Source: Streptomyces umbrinus
GTDB taxonomy: Bacteria; Actinomycetota; Actinomycetes; Streptomycetales; Streptomycetaceae
Assembly (NCBI RefSeq): GCF_030817415.1
Contig: NZ_JAUSZI010000002.1
Span: 6,572,001 to 6,636,000, forward strand
Reading direction: 5' to 3'
DNA: 64,000 nt
In this document: positions 1 through 8,262 of the stretch, piece by piece
Layout of the letters: each line of letters starts with the position of its first letter
Position numbering within the stretch: the stretch's first letter is position 1
Made by a program: the position numbers and the translations under genes
Notes under the pieces: generated by a model
What the model was told of the DNA's origin: nothing
The model's database searches: none
What the model saw: only the letters and a program-made list of their open reading frames with translations

Positions 1-1
1 G

Positions 2-817
2 AGGGCCGTGGAGATCGGCGCCGACCATGTTCTGCTGCTGCCGGATGGCGAACAATGGTTGGTCGACCGGATCGCCGACGTGGCCGAGGGAGTCGGTCCG
101 CCGGCCCTCACCGTCGGCGTGATCGGCGGTCGCGGCGGCGCCGGATCCTCCACGCTCGCCTGCGCGCTCGCGGTCATCTCGGCGCGCCAGGGAAGGCGCA
201 CACTCCTTGTCGACGCGGATCCGCTGGGCGGCGGACTCGATGTACTCCTCGGCGGAGAGGCCGCCGAGGGCCTGCGCTGGCCGGACTTCGCCGCGTCGCA
301 CGGCCGGGTCGGCGGCGGCGCCCTGGAGGAGTCGCTGCCCTCGTTGCACGCCCTCCGGATCCTCAGCTGGGACCGCGGCGACTGCGTCAACATCGCACCC
401 GAGGCCGTCCGGGCCGTGCTGGCCGCCGCCCGGCGGCGAGGCGGGGCAGTGGTCGTGGACCTGCCGCGCCGGATCGACGAAGGGGTCGCCGAGGCCCTCG
501 CCCAGGTGGACCTGGGCCTGCTCGTGGTCCCCGCCGAGCTGCGCGCCGTCGCGGCGGCCGGGCGGGTGGCGTCCGCGGTCGGCATGGTCCTGAAGGACCT
601 GCGCGTCGTGGTGCGCGGACCGTACGCGCCCGGTCTGGACGACCGGGAGGTCGCCCGACTGCTCGGCCTCCCGCTGGCCGGCGAAGTCCCGGTGGAGACG
701 GGTCTGTTGGCGGCCCAGGAGCGAGGGGCACCGCCCGGCGCGGAAGGCCGAGGGCCACTGGCCCGCTTCTGCTCGACGTTCTGGGAGCGGACGGCTGTGG
801 CGGGAGGGGGCGTATGA
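2..817 (+). CDS. ssd: Septum-site determining protein Ssd / CpaE-like Tad ATPase (5' truncated)
   Basis: MinD/ParA-like ATPase that in Tad systems (CpaE/TadZ) places the pilus machinery and in mycobacteria is called Ssd. A P-loop-like segment GGRGGAGSS (near residue 40 of the visible part) has Ser where classic MinD has Lys, as is usual in this subgroup, followed by the switch-like VDADPLGGG. The reading frame is open to the left edge, and a GTG at base 8 lies inside what looks like normal coding sequence (AVEIGADHVLLLP), so the N-terminal receiver-like domain is probably outside the window. The stop overlaps the tadA start (ATGA), so it is the first visible gene of a translationally coupled Tad operon. 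Cytoplasmic. Confidence 0.8.
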   Translation, partial: RAVEIGADHVLLLPDGEQWLVDRIADVAEGVGPPALTVGVIGGRGGAGSSTLACALAVISARQGRRTLLVDADPLGGGLDVLLGGEAAEGLRWPDFAASHGRVGGGALEESLPSLHALRILSWDRGDCVNIAPEAVRAVLAAARRRGGAVVVDLPRRIDEGVAEALAQVDLGLLVVPAELRAVAAAGRVASAVGMVLKDLRVVVRGPYAPGLDDREVARLLGLPLAGEVPVETGLLAAQERGAPPGAEGRGPLARFCSTFWERTAVAGGGV

Positions 818-2145
818 GCGGGAGTCCGCCTGCGGATGTGGGGCTGATGGGTCGGCGCGCGGGCGGGAGTCTGTCTTCGGACACGGGGCTGCTGGACGGG
901 GTTCGGCAGTGGCTTGCCGAGAGTGGGGCCGAGCCGACTCCTGCGCGCGTGGCGCAGGCACTGCGGGAACAGGGGCGGGTGCTCGGGGACGCCGAAGTCC
1001 TCGGGGCGGCTGAGCGGTTGAGGTCGGAACTGGTCGGCAGCGGGCCGCTGGAACCCCTGCTCGGTGATCCCTCGGTCACCGACGTGCTGGTCTCGGCGCC
1101 TGACCGGGTGTGGGTGGACCGGGGCGGCGGCCTGGAGCTGACGGCCGTCTCCTTTCCGGACGCGGCGGCCGTACGACGCCTCGCGCAGCGCCTGGCGGCC
1201 GTGGCCGGGCGACGGCTCGACGACGCGCACCCCTGGGTGGACGCCCGGCTCCCGGACGGCACCCGGCTGCACGCGGTACTGCCACCGGTCGCCGTCGGCT
1301 CGACGTGCCTGTCGCTACGGGTCGTACGGCCACGGGCCTTCACGCTCCCCGAGTTGGTGGCGGCGGGGACGGTACCGCCGGGCGGGGACCTGCTGCTGCG
1401 GGCACTGCTCGACGCGAGGCTTTCCTTCCTGATCAGCGGCGGCACGGGGAGTGGCAAGACGACGCTGCTGAGCGCCTTGCTGGGCCTCGTCGGGCCGGGC
1501 GAGCGGATCGTGCTCGCCGAGGACTCGGCGGAGCTGCGCCCCGACCATCCCCACGTCGTACGGCTGGAATCCAGACCCGCCAACCAGGAGGGCGCCGGCC
1601 TCGTCACGCTCCAGGACCTGGTGCGCCAGGCCCTGCGGATGCGGCCGGACCGGTTGGTCGTCGGCGAGGTGCGTGGGCCCGAAGTGGTCGCCCTGCTGGC
1701 GGCTTTGAACACCGGCCACGAAGGCGGCTGCGGGACTGTCCACGCCAACGCTGCCTCGGGAGTGCCGGCCCGCCTGGAAGCGCTGGGCACGGCCGCGGGG
1801 CTCGACCGGGCCGCTCTGCACAGCCAGGTGGCGGCCGCGCTATCGGTGGTGCTCCACCTCGTACGCGACCGGGCCGGGCGGCGGCGGATCGCCGAGGTGC
1901 ACGTGCTGGAGCGGGATCCGGCGGGGCTGGTGGTGACGGTACCGGCGCTGCGGTGGGGCGCGGAGGCCTTCACCTGCGAGCGGGGGTGGGAGCGGCTGAG
2001 GGGGCTGCTCGGCGGCATTGGGGACGTCTGGGACTCCCGGGGCGCCGGGCGCTCCGGGACTTGGGGCCCTGGGGGCGGCGGTCTGGCATCGGTGAGTTCC
2101 GTGAAGTCGGCGAGAGGGGTGAGGGGTTGTGACGGGGGTCGGTGA
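814..2145 (+). CDS. tadA: TadA-family secretion ATPase (CpaF/VirB11-like)
   Basis: Hexameric traffic ATPase powering assembly of Flp/Tad-type pili. It is 443 aa from the ATG overlapping the previous stop. The N-terminal helical domain is followed by the VirB11-type core: Walker A GGTGSGKTT with Lys215, the acidic Walker/Asp-box region ERIVLAEDSAELRP, and the conserved GHEGGCGTVHANAA segment with the family histidines. The last roughly 40 residues are Gly/Arg/Ser-rich low complexity, and the end overlaps tadB by 17 bases. Family knowledge: actinobacterial loci of this shape encode a minimal Tad system with TadB/TadC platform proteins. Function is well supported; the substrate is inferred from the downstream pilin-like genes. 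Confidence 0.92.
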   Translation: MSGSPPADVGLMGRRAGGSLSSDTGLLDGVRQWLAESGAEPTPARVAQALREQGRVLGDAEVLGAAERLRSELVGSGPLEPLLGDPSVTDVLVSAPDRVWVDRGGGLELTAVSFPDAAAVRRLAQRLAAVAGRRLDDAHPWVDARLPDGTRLHAVLPPVAVGSTCLSLRVVRPRAFTLPELVAAGTVPPGGDLLLRALLDARLSFLISGGTGSGKTTLLSALLGLVGPGERIVLAEDSAELRPDHPHVVRLESRPANQEGAGLVTLQDLVRQALRMRPDRLVVGEVRGPEVVALLAALNTGHEGGCGTVHANAASGVPARLEALGTAAGLDRAALHSQVAAALSVVLHLVRDRAGRRRIAEVHVLERDPAGLVVTVPALRWGAEAFTCERGWERLRGLLGGIGDVWDSRGAGRSGTWGPGGGGLASVSSVKSARGVRGCDGGR

Positions 2146-3010
2146 GGTGTCGGTGTCCGTGAGTGCGGCGATGGCGTGTGCCGGGGCGGCGGCCTGGCTG
2201 ATGGGCGGGCAGGGGCCGGGGGCGCGGCGGGCGCGGTTGGTGTGTGCGGGCGGCGGGGCGGTCGGGGTCGGGCCGCCGGGGTGGGAGCGGGTCGTGCGGG
2301 CCGGAGAGCGGCTGCGGCGGTGGCATCGGATGCGGGGCGAGTGGTGGGTTCTGGTCGCAGGGGCGGTGGTTGGCCTGCTCGGGGCGTCCGTGGTGCCGCT
2401 CGTCGCGGGGGCGCTCGGGGTCCCGCTGGTCCGACGGGCCCGCCGTGCCGGGTCGGCACGGCGGGCGCGGGAGCGGCGGGCCGACGCGGTGATCGCGCTG
2501 TGCGGGGCGCTCGCGGGGGAGGTGCGTGCCGGGCGCCAGCCGGGTGAGGCCCTGCTCGGCGCGTCCTGTGACTCGGGCGGGCTGGGCCGCGCGCAGGCGG
2601 TGGTGCTGGCGGCGGCCCGGTTCGGCGGGGACGTGCCTGGCGCGCTCACCGACGCGGCACGACGACCGGGAGCCGAAGGACTGCTGGGCCTCGCCGCGTG
2701 CTGGCGCGTCGCCGTGGACCGCGGCGCCGGACTCGCCGCCGGGCTCGACCGGCTGGAAGGCGCGTTGCGTGCGGAGCGGGACCAACGGGCAGACCTGCGT
2801 GCCCAGTTGGCCGGGGCACGGTCGACTGCGGTGCTGCTGGCGGGACTGCCGGTGCTCGGACTGCTCCTCGGCACCGCGCTCGGCGCCGATCCGCTGCATG
2901 TCGTGCTGCACACCGGCGCGGGGCTGGGATGTCTGTTCGTCGGCGGGGTCCTGGAGGGCGTCGGACTGTGGTGGGTGCTGCGGATCGTACGGGGAGCGGA
3001 GGCGGGATGA
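2129..3010 (+). CDS. TadB-like type II secretion F-family membrane protein
   Basis: Inner-membrane platform protein of the Tad pilus, 293 aa, GTG start inside the 3' end of tadA. There are hydrophobic helices near the N terminus (AAMACAGAAAWLM), around residues 70-95 (WWVLVAGAVVGLLGASVVPLVAGALGV) and two at the C terminus. Between them lies the cytoplasmic helical T2SSF-type domain with the family-typical pattern of small residues and Arg (AGEVRAGRQPGEALL). The stop TGA overlaps the next ATG by two bases, indicating translational coupling with the TadC-like protein. By family it should bind TadA and the pilin assembly site. The exact TadB name is by position and size. Confidence 0.82.
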   Translation: MTGVGEVSVSVSAAMACAGAAAWLMGGQGPGARRARLVCAGGGAVGVGPPGWERVVRAGERLRRWHRMRGEWWVLVAGAVVGLLGASVVPLVAGALGVPLVRRARRAGSARRARERRADAVIALCGALAGEVRAGRQPGEALLGASCDSGGLGRAQAVVLAAARFGGDVPGALTDAARRPGAEGLLGLAACWRVAVDRGAGLAAGLDRLEGALRAERDQRADLRAQLAGARSTAVLLAGLPVLGLLLGTALGADPLHVVLHTGAGLGCLFVGGVLEGVGLWWVLRIVRGAEAG

Positions 3011-3837
3011 GCACGGAAGTTGTCCACAGGCTGGGGGTCGCGCTGTGCGTCGTGGTGACGGTGTGGGCGCTCGCCCGGGCCCTGGGCGCGGCGCGGCGGG
3101 AGCGGAGGACGCGAAGGCGGTTGAAGGCCGTGGTGGCCATGGGCCCGGGGTCGGCCGTGGGCACGGGGTCGGCCGTGGGCACGGGGTCGGCCGTGGAGTC
3201 GGCTTCCGGCGGGCGGCGCCTGGAGGTGCGCGGTGAGCTGAGGCGGTGGTTGCCGGTCTTCGGCGCCCTGAGCGTCTGTTGGGCCGCCGTCGGAGGCGCG
3301 ACCGGGGTCGTGGTCGGGCTCGTGGCCGGCTTCGGGATGTGGCGGTGGCAGCGGAGACCGGCGCCGGTGGAGGAGTTCGACGTGGGTCTGGCCACGCGGC
3401 AACTGCCCCTCGCCGCCGATCTGCTGGCCGCCTGTATCGCGGCGGGAGCCGGTCCCGCGGTGGCCGCCCGGGCGGTGGGCGAGGCGCTGGACGGGCCCGT
3501 GGGGCAGCGGCTGGCGCGGGGCGCGGCCGAGGTGCGCCTCGGAGGTGAACCGGCCGAGGCGTGGCGGGGGTTGGCCGCCCTGCCAGGGGCCCGGGCACTG
3601 GCCCGGTTGCTGGAACGGGCGGGCGAGTCCGGCGTACCGGCGGCGGGTCCGGTCGCACGCATCGCCGCGGACGCCCGCGCGGAGTGGGGGCGCACCGCCA
3701 CGGCCCGTGCCCGGCGGGCGGGTGTCCTGGTCACCGCGCCGGTGGGGCTCTGTTTCCTGCCCGCGTTCATCGCCATCGGCGTGCTGCCCGTGGTGATCGG
3801 GCTCGCGGGCGGGGTGCTGGGCGGAGGCGGTGGGTGA
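3007..3837 (+). CDS. TadC-like type II secretion F-family membrane protein
   Basis: Second platform protein of the Tad system, 276 aa. The chosen ATG overlaps the tadB stop (ATGA). An N-terminal membrane helix is followed by a short variable linker made of a six-residue tandem repeat (GTGSAV), then two helices (residues about 85-115), a cytoplasmic T2SSF domain (RQLPLAADLLAACIAAGAGP, a typical start of this domain) and a C-terminal helix pair (APVGLCFLPAFIAIGVLPVVIGLAGG). The protein should dimerise with TadB in the membrane beneath the pilus. The repeat linker is unlike the conserved parts and may vary between strains. Confidence 0.82.
   Translation: MSTEVVHRLGVALCVVVTVWALARALGAARRERRTRRRLKAVVAMGPGSAVGTGSAVGTGSAVESASGGRRLEVRGELRRWLPVFGALSVCWAAVGGATGVVVGLVAGFGMWRWQRRPAPVEEFDVGLATRQLPLAADLLAACIAAGAGPAVAARAVGEALDGPVGQRLARGAAEVRLGGEPAEAWRGLAALPGARALARLLERAGESGVPAAGPVARIAADARAEWGRTATARARRAGVLVTAPVGLCFLPAFIAIGVLPVVIGLAGGVLGGGGG
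3141..3197 (+). repeat. 18-bp in-frame tandem repeat in tadC
   Basis: Three near-identical 18-base units (about GGCACGGGGTCGGCCGTG) encode GTGSAV-type repeats in the linker between the first helix and the core of the TadC-like protein. The unit length is a multiple of three, so copy-number change would keep the frame. Confidence 0.8.
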
Positions 3838-3970
3838 CGTACGGGACGGGGTGAACGGCGAGTGGTCAGGGTCGGCCAACGGCCAACGGCCAGGCGCCAA
3901 ACGGCCGAAGGGCCGAAGGGCCAGTGGCCAACTTCAAAGGTCAACGGAACAGAGCTGTACGGGGGTTCGG

Positions 3971-4207
3971 ATGAGCAAGGCAATGCGGCGAGTACGAGTA
4001 CGAATGCTGGGGTCGGCTTGGGCGTGGGTCCTGGCGGGCCGGGACTGGAAGGTGCGGAGGGACGCCGGGATGGTCACCTCCGAGTACGCGATGGGGCTGA
4101 TCACGGCGGTGGGGTTCGCCGTGGTGCTCTATGAGGTGCTGACCAGTGGGCAGGTGCGGGGCGCTCTGCAGGACATCGTGGGGCGGGCGCTCAATGGGCA
4201 GTTCTGA
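3971..4207 (+). CDS. Flp-like pilin, DUF4244 family
   Basis: Small 78-aa pilin-type protein. A positively charged N-terminal part ends in G-MVTSEYAMG, where Gly is followed by five residues with Glu at +5 and Tyr at +6. This is the Flp prepilin cleavage pattern recognised by TadV-type prepilin peptidase. It is followed by a single hydrophobic stretch (LITAVGFAVVLYEVL) and a short amphipathic tail. The ATG at 3971 is preceded by a GGGGG Shine-Dalgarno-like run, so longer upstream in-frame starts are unlikely. It is the likely major pilin of the operon; no peptidase gene is visible in the window. The 130 bases upstream hold a GGCCAA/GGGCCGAA-rich repetitive spacer. Confidence 0.85.
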   Translation: MSKAMRRVRVRMLGSAWAWVLAGRDWKVRRDAGMVTSEYAMGLITAVGFAVVLYEVLTSGQVRGALQDIVGRALNGQF

Positions 4208-4634
4208 GGCCGGTGCGGAAGCGGAGGTGGAGGCCGGGCCGTCCGGTCCGGGGCGGGTTCGGAGTCCGGACATGCCCCTTGAGATGTCCCGGGACCGGGG
4301 TTTCGTGACGGCGGAGGCGGCCGTGGCGCTGCCCGTGCTGGTCGCGTTCACGATGGCGCTGGTCTGGGCGTTGATGGCGGCGGCCGCGTTGATCCAGTGC
4401 GTGGACGCGGCCAGGGCGGGGGCCCGCGCGGCGGCCCGGCAGGACCTGCCGGGCACGGTGCTGGCGGCGGCCCGCGACACGGCGCCGAACGGTGCGCGGG
4501 TCACCGTCCGGAGAGAGGGCGACCTGGTGCACGTACGGGTCGAGGCGAAGGCGCCGGGGCCCGACGCGCTGACCCTCGACCTGACGCACGAGGCCGCGGC
4601 CCTGGCCGAGGAGACGGTGGGGGCGGGCGGATGA
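4194..4634 (+). CDS. TadE-like pseudopilin
   Basis: 146-aa protein starting at an ATG inside the last 14 bases of the Flp-like gene. After a variable acidic N-terminal leader (about 30 residues) comes DRGFVTAEAAVALPVLVAFTMALVWAL, the class III signal/hydrophobic helix of TadE (Gly-Phe-Val-Thr-Ala-Glu with the +5-type Glu), then a periplasmic-type alpha/beta tail starting IQCVDAARAGARAAARQD. TadE-like pseudopilins are minor components required for pilus assembly. A later ATG at 4272 would shorten the leader and cannot be excluded. Confidence 0.85.
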   Translation: MGSSEAGAEAEVEAGPSGPGRVRSPDMPLEMSRDRGFVTAEAAVALPVLVAFTMALVWALMAAAALIQCVDAARAGARAAARQDLPGTVLAAARDTAPNGARVTVRREGDLVHVRVEAKAPGPDALTLDLTHEAAALAEETVGAGG

Positions 4635-5212
4635 GGTGGGCGGGGCTGCGGTCGCGTACGGGGGCCGCAACGAGAGCGGGTACGCGAGTGGGTACGAGAC
4701 CGCGTGGGCGGACGCGTATAAGGGGCTTTGCGAGGGTCCCCGCGAGGGTCTTCGCGTCGGACCGAGGGTCGGCGACCGTCTGGACCGTGGGTGCGATCGC
4801 CGTCCTGTGCGTCGTGTTCGGTGCCGTCCTCGCCATGGGCCAGGCGGTGGTGATCCGCCACCGCGCGGGTGGAGCGGCCGACTTGGCGGCGCTCGCGGCG
4901 GCCGACGGCTGGATGGAGGGTGGGACGGCAGCCTGCGGGCAGGCGGAGCGGGTGGCACGGGCCCAGGGCACCCGGGTCGTGCGGTGTGCCGTCCAGGGCG
5001 AGATCTCGGACGTCACGGTCGCGGCGGGACGGGGACCGTTGACGGCGGAAGTGCGGGCCAGGGCGGGCCCGGCGGGGCCTGTAGGGCCTGTGGTTCCGGC
5101 CGGCCCTCCCGGATCGGCGGGATCGGAGGGCCCGGCGGGACCAGTTGGTCCTGGCACACATCCGGCGCCGGCCAGAGCGTCCGACCGAGCCGTCGAGGAG
5201 GTGGGGCCGTAA
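4631..5212 (+). CDS. Rv3654c-family TadE-like protein with collagen-like tail
   Basis: 193-aa protein coupled to the preceding gene by an ATGA overlap. An Arg/Gly-rich N terminus leads to DRGSATVWTVGAIAVLCVVF and HRAGGAADLAALAAA, the signature of the helicase/secretion-neighbourhood TadE-like family (mycobacterial Rv3654c type). A pair of cysteines follows (CGQ, RCA). The C-terminal about 45 residues are built of Gly-X-Y triplets (GPAGPVGP, GPPGSAGSEGPAGP), collagen-like and unusual for the family core. It ends three bases before the convergent helicase gene, a pairing also seen in mycobacteria. Probably a minor pseudopilin or secreted Tad component. Confidence 0.82.
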   Translation: MRWAGLRSRTGAATRAGTRVGTRPRGRTRIRGFARVPARVFASDRGSATVWTVGAIAVLCVVFGAVLAMGQAVVIRHRAGGAADLAALAAADGWMEGGTAACGQAERVARAQGTRVVRCAVQGEISDVTVAAGRGPLTAEVRARAGPAGPVGPVVPAGPPGSAGSEGPAGPVGPGTHPAPARASDRAVEEVGP

Positions 5213-5215
5213 CGC

Positions 5216-7690
5216 TCAGCCTCGGCTCTCCCCGGCCGGCTTCTCCGGTGCGCCCTTCAGCAGCACCGTGAGCAACCGCACCGCCCCCCGTTTGTGCAAC
5301 GGCTCGTTGCCGTTGCCGCACTTGGGGGACTGGATGCAGGACGGGCAGCCGGCGTCGCACTCGCAGGAGGCGATGGCCTGGTGGGTGGCGGTGAGCCATT
5401 CGCGGGCCGTGTGGAAGGCGCGTTCCGCGAAGCCGGCGCCGCCGGGGTGGCCGTCGTACACGAAGACGGTGGGCAGGAGGGTGTCCGGGTGCAGCGGGAC
5501 GGAGACGCCGCCGATGTCCCAGCGGTCGCAGGTCGCGAAGAGCGGGAGCATGCCGATCGACGCGTGTTCGGCGGCGTGCAGGGCGCCGCCGAGGATCTCG
5601 GGGTTCACGCGGGCGGCGTCGAGTTGGTCCTCGGTGACCGTCCACCACACGGCTCGGGTGCGGAGGGTGCGGGGCGGGAGGTCGAGCTTGGTCTCACCGA
5701 GCACCTCACCGGTGATGACACGACGACGAAGGAAGGAGACGACCTGGTTGGTGACTTCGACGGAGCCGTAGCACAACCGGCCGTCGCCCCAGGGGACTTC
5801 GACGTCCGTCTCCAGGACGGAGATGGCGGTGGTGTCGCGGGCAACCGTCGAGTACGGGGGGTTGGCCTCCTCGACCAGGGCGACGGAGTCGTCCAGGTGC
5901 AGCTCCTTCACCAGGTACGTACGGCCCTGGTGGAGGTGGACGGCGCCCTCGTGGACGGTGGCGTGCGCGGCCGCCGCGTCGACCGTGCCCAGCAGGCGCC
6001 CGGAACCGGCCTCCACGATCTGTACCGGACTGCCGCCCCCACCGCGGATGTCGGCCAGATCGGCGGCCCGTTCCCGGCGGGTCCAGTGCCATGACTTGGT
6101 ACGGCGGCGCAGCAGCTTCGCGGCCTCCAACTGCGGCAGCAGTTCGGCGGTGGCGGGGCCGAAGAGGAGCAAGTCGTCCTCGGTCAGCGGAAGTTCAGCG
6201 GCTGCGGCGCACAAGTGGGGTGCGAGGACGTACGGGTTGTCGGGGTCGAGGACGGTGGATTCCACCGGCTGGTCGAACAGGGCCTCGGGGTGGTGGACGA
6301 GGAACGTGTCCAGCGGGTCGTCGCGGGCGACCAGGATCGCCAGCGCCCCCTGCCCGGAGCGGCCGGCGCGGCCCGCCTGCTGCCACAGGGAGGCCCGGGT
6401 GCCCGGGTAGCCGGCGATGACGACGGCGTCCAGTCCGGAGACGTCGATGCCGAGTTCGAGGGCGGTGGTGGCGGCGAGGCCGAGGAGTTCGCCGGAGTGG
6501 AGGGCCTGCTCCAGGGCGCGGCGTTCCTCGGGGAGGTAGCCGCCGCGGTAGGCGGCCACGCGGCGGGCCAGCGAGCGGTCGATCTCTGAGAGGCGTTCCT
6601 GGGCGATCACCGAGATCAGCTCGGCGCCGCGGCGGGACCGTACGAAGGCGACCGAGCGGACGCCCTGCACGGTCAGGTCGGTGAGGAGGTCGGCAGTCTC
6701 GGCGGTGGCGGTTCGGCGGACGGGGGCGCCCTTCTCGCCGTGGAGTTCGGTGAGGGGCGGTTCCCAGAGGGCGAACACCAGTCCACCGCGGGGTGAGGCG
6801 TCGTCGGCCACCTCCAGCACCTTCAGGCCGGTGAGGCGGGAGGCGGCGACCGAGGGCTCGGCCGCGGTGGCCGAGGCCATCAGGAAGACGGGAGAGGAGC
6901 CGTAACGGGCGCAGAGGCGGCGCAGCCGACGCAGCACTTGGGCGACGTGGGACCCGAAGACGCCCCGGTAGGTGTGACATTCGTCGATGACGACATAGCG
7001 CAGGGCGCGCAGGAAGGAGGACCAGCGGGGGTGTGACGGAAGTATCCCGCGATGCAGCATGTCGGGGTTGGTGAGCACGTAGTTGGCGTACTGGCGTACC
7101 CATTCGCGCTCTTCGACGGGCGTGTCCCCGTCGTAGACGGCGGAGCGTACGGCATTGCCCAGCGGTTGTGAAAGTTCCTTCACGGATCGGCGCTGGTCCG
7201 CTGCCAGCGCCTTTGTCGGGGCGAGGTACAGAGCGGTCGCACCACGGCCGTTCGGCGCCTCGGAGCCGTCGAGGAGCGTCGACAGGACCGGGACGAGATA
7301 CGCCAGGGACTTCCCCGAGGCCGTGCCCGTGGAGACGATCACCGAGTCGCCGTCGAGGGCGTGCTCCGCGGCGAGTGCCTGGTGGGCCCAGGGATGTTCG
7401 ATTCCCGCGGACTGCACCGCGGCGATGACCTCCGCGCGGATCCGGTCGGGCCACACGGCATGACGACCCTCACGTGGGGGCAAGTGCTCCGTATGAGTGA
7501 TGCGCGAAACCCGGCTCGGCCCCGAGGCGAGCCGGTCCAGGATCTCGCCCGGCGAGGGGCGGGATGCGGTGTCCGTCGAGGTTCGATCGGATCGGTGATT
7601 CTTGGCCATCGGCATCGAGTGTGTCACTGGCGTGACGGACAATGGACCCAAGGCGTCGTGCACGCCTGCCGGTAAGTGATTGAATGCCAT
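5216..7690 (-). CDS. DEAD/DEAH-box helicase with DUF1998 (MrfA/YprA-like)
   Basis: Superfamily 2 DNA helicase, 824 aa. Visible motifs: Walker A STGTASGKS, the DECH box in VIDECHTYRGV, the ASAT motif III, and motif VI QQAGRAGRSGQG. The C-terminal DUF1998 region carries a four-cysteine cluster CECDAGCPSCIQSPKC, the likely metal site. B. subtilis MrfA (YprA), of the same architecture, takes part in mitomycin C repair, so a DNA-repair role is likely here by homology. The first about 30 codons before PMAKNHR are variable, and a later start at one of the Met codons near residues 26-28 is possible. It converges on the Tad operon with three bases between stops. Confidence 0.9.
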   Translation of the reverse strand: MAFNHLPAGVHDALGPLSVTPVTHSMPMAKNHRSDRTSTDTASRPSPGEILDRLASGPSRVSRITHTEHLPPREGRHAVWPDRIRAEVIAAVQSAGIEHPWAHQALAAEHALDGDSVIVSTGTASGKSLAYLVPVLSTLLDGSEAPNGRGATALYLAPTKALAADQRRSVKELSQPLGNAVRSAVYDGDTPVEEREWVRQYANYVLTNPDMLHRGILPSHPRWSSFLRALRYVVIDECHTYRGVFGSHVAQVLRRLRRLCARYGSSPVFLMASATAAEPSVAASRLTGLKVLEVADDASPRGGLVFALWEPPLTELHGEKGAPVRRTATAETADLLTDLTVQGVRSVAFVRSRRGAELISVIAQERLSEIDRSLARRVAAYRGGYLPEERRALEQALHSGELLGLAATTALELGIDVSGLDAVVIAGYPGTRASLWQQAGRAGRSGQGALAILVARDDPLDTFLVHHPEALFDQPVESTVLDPDNPYVLAPHLCAAAAELPLTEDDLLLFGPATAELLPQLEAAKLLRRRTKSWHWTRRERAADLADIRGGGGSPVQIVEAGSGRLLGTVDAAAAHATVHEGAVHLHQGRTYLVKELHLDDSVALVEEANPPYSTVARDTTAISVLETDVEVPWGDGRLCYGSVEVTNQVVSFLRRRVITGEVLGETKLDLPPRTLRTRAVWWTVTEDQLDAARVNPEILGGALHAAEHASIGMLPLFATCDRWDIGGVSVPLHPDTLLPTVFVYDGHPGGAGFAERAFHTAREWLTATHQAIASCECDAGCPSCIQSPKCGNGNEPLHKRGAVRLLTVLLKGAPEKPAGESRG

Positions 7691-7770
7691 CGCGGCTGGC
7701 GAACCGTCCCGGGGGCTCTGCCGAGGTGTCCCTTGGGATGACCGCTCGATAGCAAGGTGCTGGAGGATCC

Positions 7771-8112
7771 GTGGACCTGTCCCTGTCGACCCGTACCGTC
7801 GGCGATCGTACGGTCGTCGAGGTCGGTGGCGAAATCGATGTATATACCGCGCCCAAGCTGCGCGAGCAGTTGGTCGAGCTGGTGAACGACGGCAGTTTTC
7901 ACCTCGTCGTAGACATGGAGGGTGTGGACTTCCTCGACTCCACCGGGCTCGGCGTTCTGGTCGGCGGCCTGAAGCGGGTGCGTGCCCATGAGGGTTCGCT
8001 CCGGCTCGTCTGCAATCAGGAGCGCATTCTGAAGATCTTCCGCATCACCGGCCTCACCAAGGTGTTCCCGATCCACACCTCGGTCGAGGAAGCGGTGGCG
8101 GCCACCGACTGA
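7771..8112 (+). CDS. bldG: Anti-sigma factor antagonist BldG
   Basis: 113-aa STAS-domain protein, near identical to what is known of Streptomyces BldG, needed for aerial mycelium and antibiotic production. The phosphorylatable serine is Ser57 in DFLDSTGLG, the known BldG phosphosite. The GTG start is preceded by GGAGG-like sequence (ctggaggatcc). Unphosphorylated BldG binds and sequesters anti-sigma factors, freeing sigma-H-type factors; the immediate downstream gene is one such partner. It is divergent from the helicase gene with 80 bases between starts. Confidence 0.97.
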
Positions 8113-8200
8113 CCGGCCGTGGACCGGCCCGTCCCTGACTGGCCGGTCAGCGGCCGACAGCCGGATCCCGGACCGTGTCCGGGAGGCAGAAGTCAATGGA

Positions 8201-8231
8201 GGGGGGCCGGGTCTCGGCGACCCGGCCCCCC
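8201..8231 (+). terminator. Stem-loop between bldG and its partner gene (possible attenuator)
   Basis: Perfect 13-bp stem (8201-8213 with 8219-8231) around a TCGGC loop, with no U-run. It lies 90 bases after bldG and 31 bases before the next start. bldG is reported to give both mono- and polycistronic transcripts; a leaky terminator here would explain that (inference). Confidence 0.55.
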
Positions 8232-8262
8232 GACCGCACGCCCGTAGTTCCGAGGGGGATGC

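Noticed and set aside
387..2459. Very long minus-strand open frame across the Tad operon
   Set aside because: Arg/Pro/Ser-rich composition and no motif; a shadow of tadA/tadB, typical for high-GC DNA.
3838..3970. Possible CRISPR-like array in the GGCCAA/GGGCCGAA spacer
   Set aside because: Units are 7-9 bases without unique spacers; simple low-complexity repeat.
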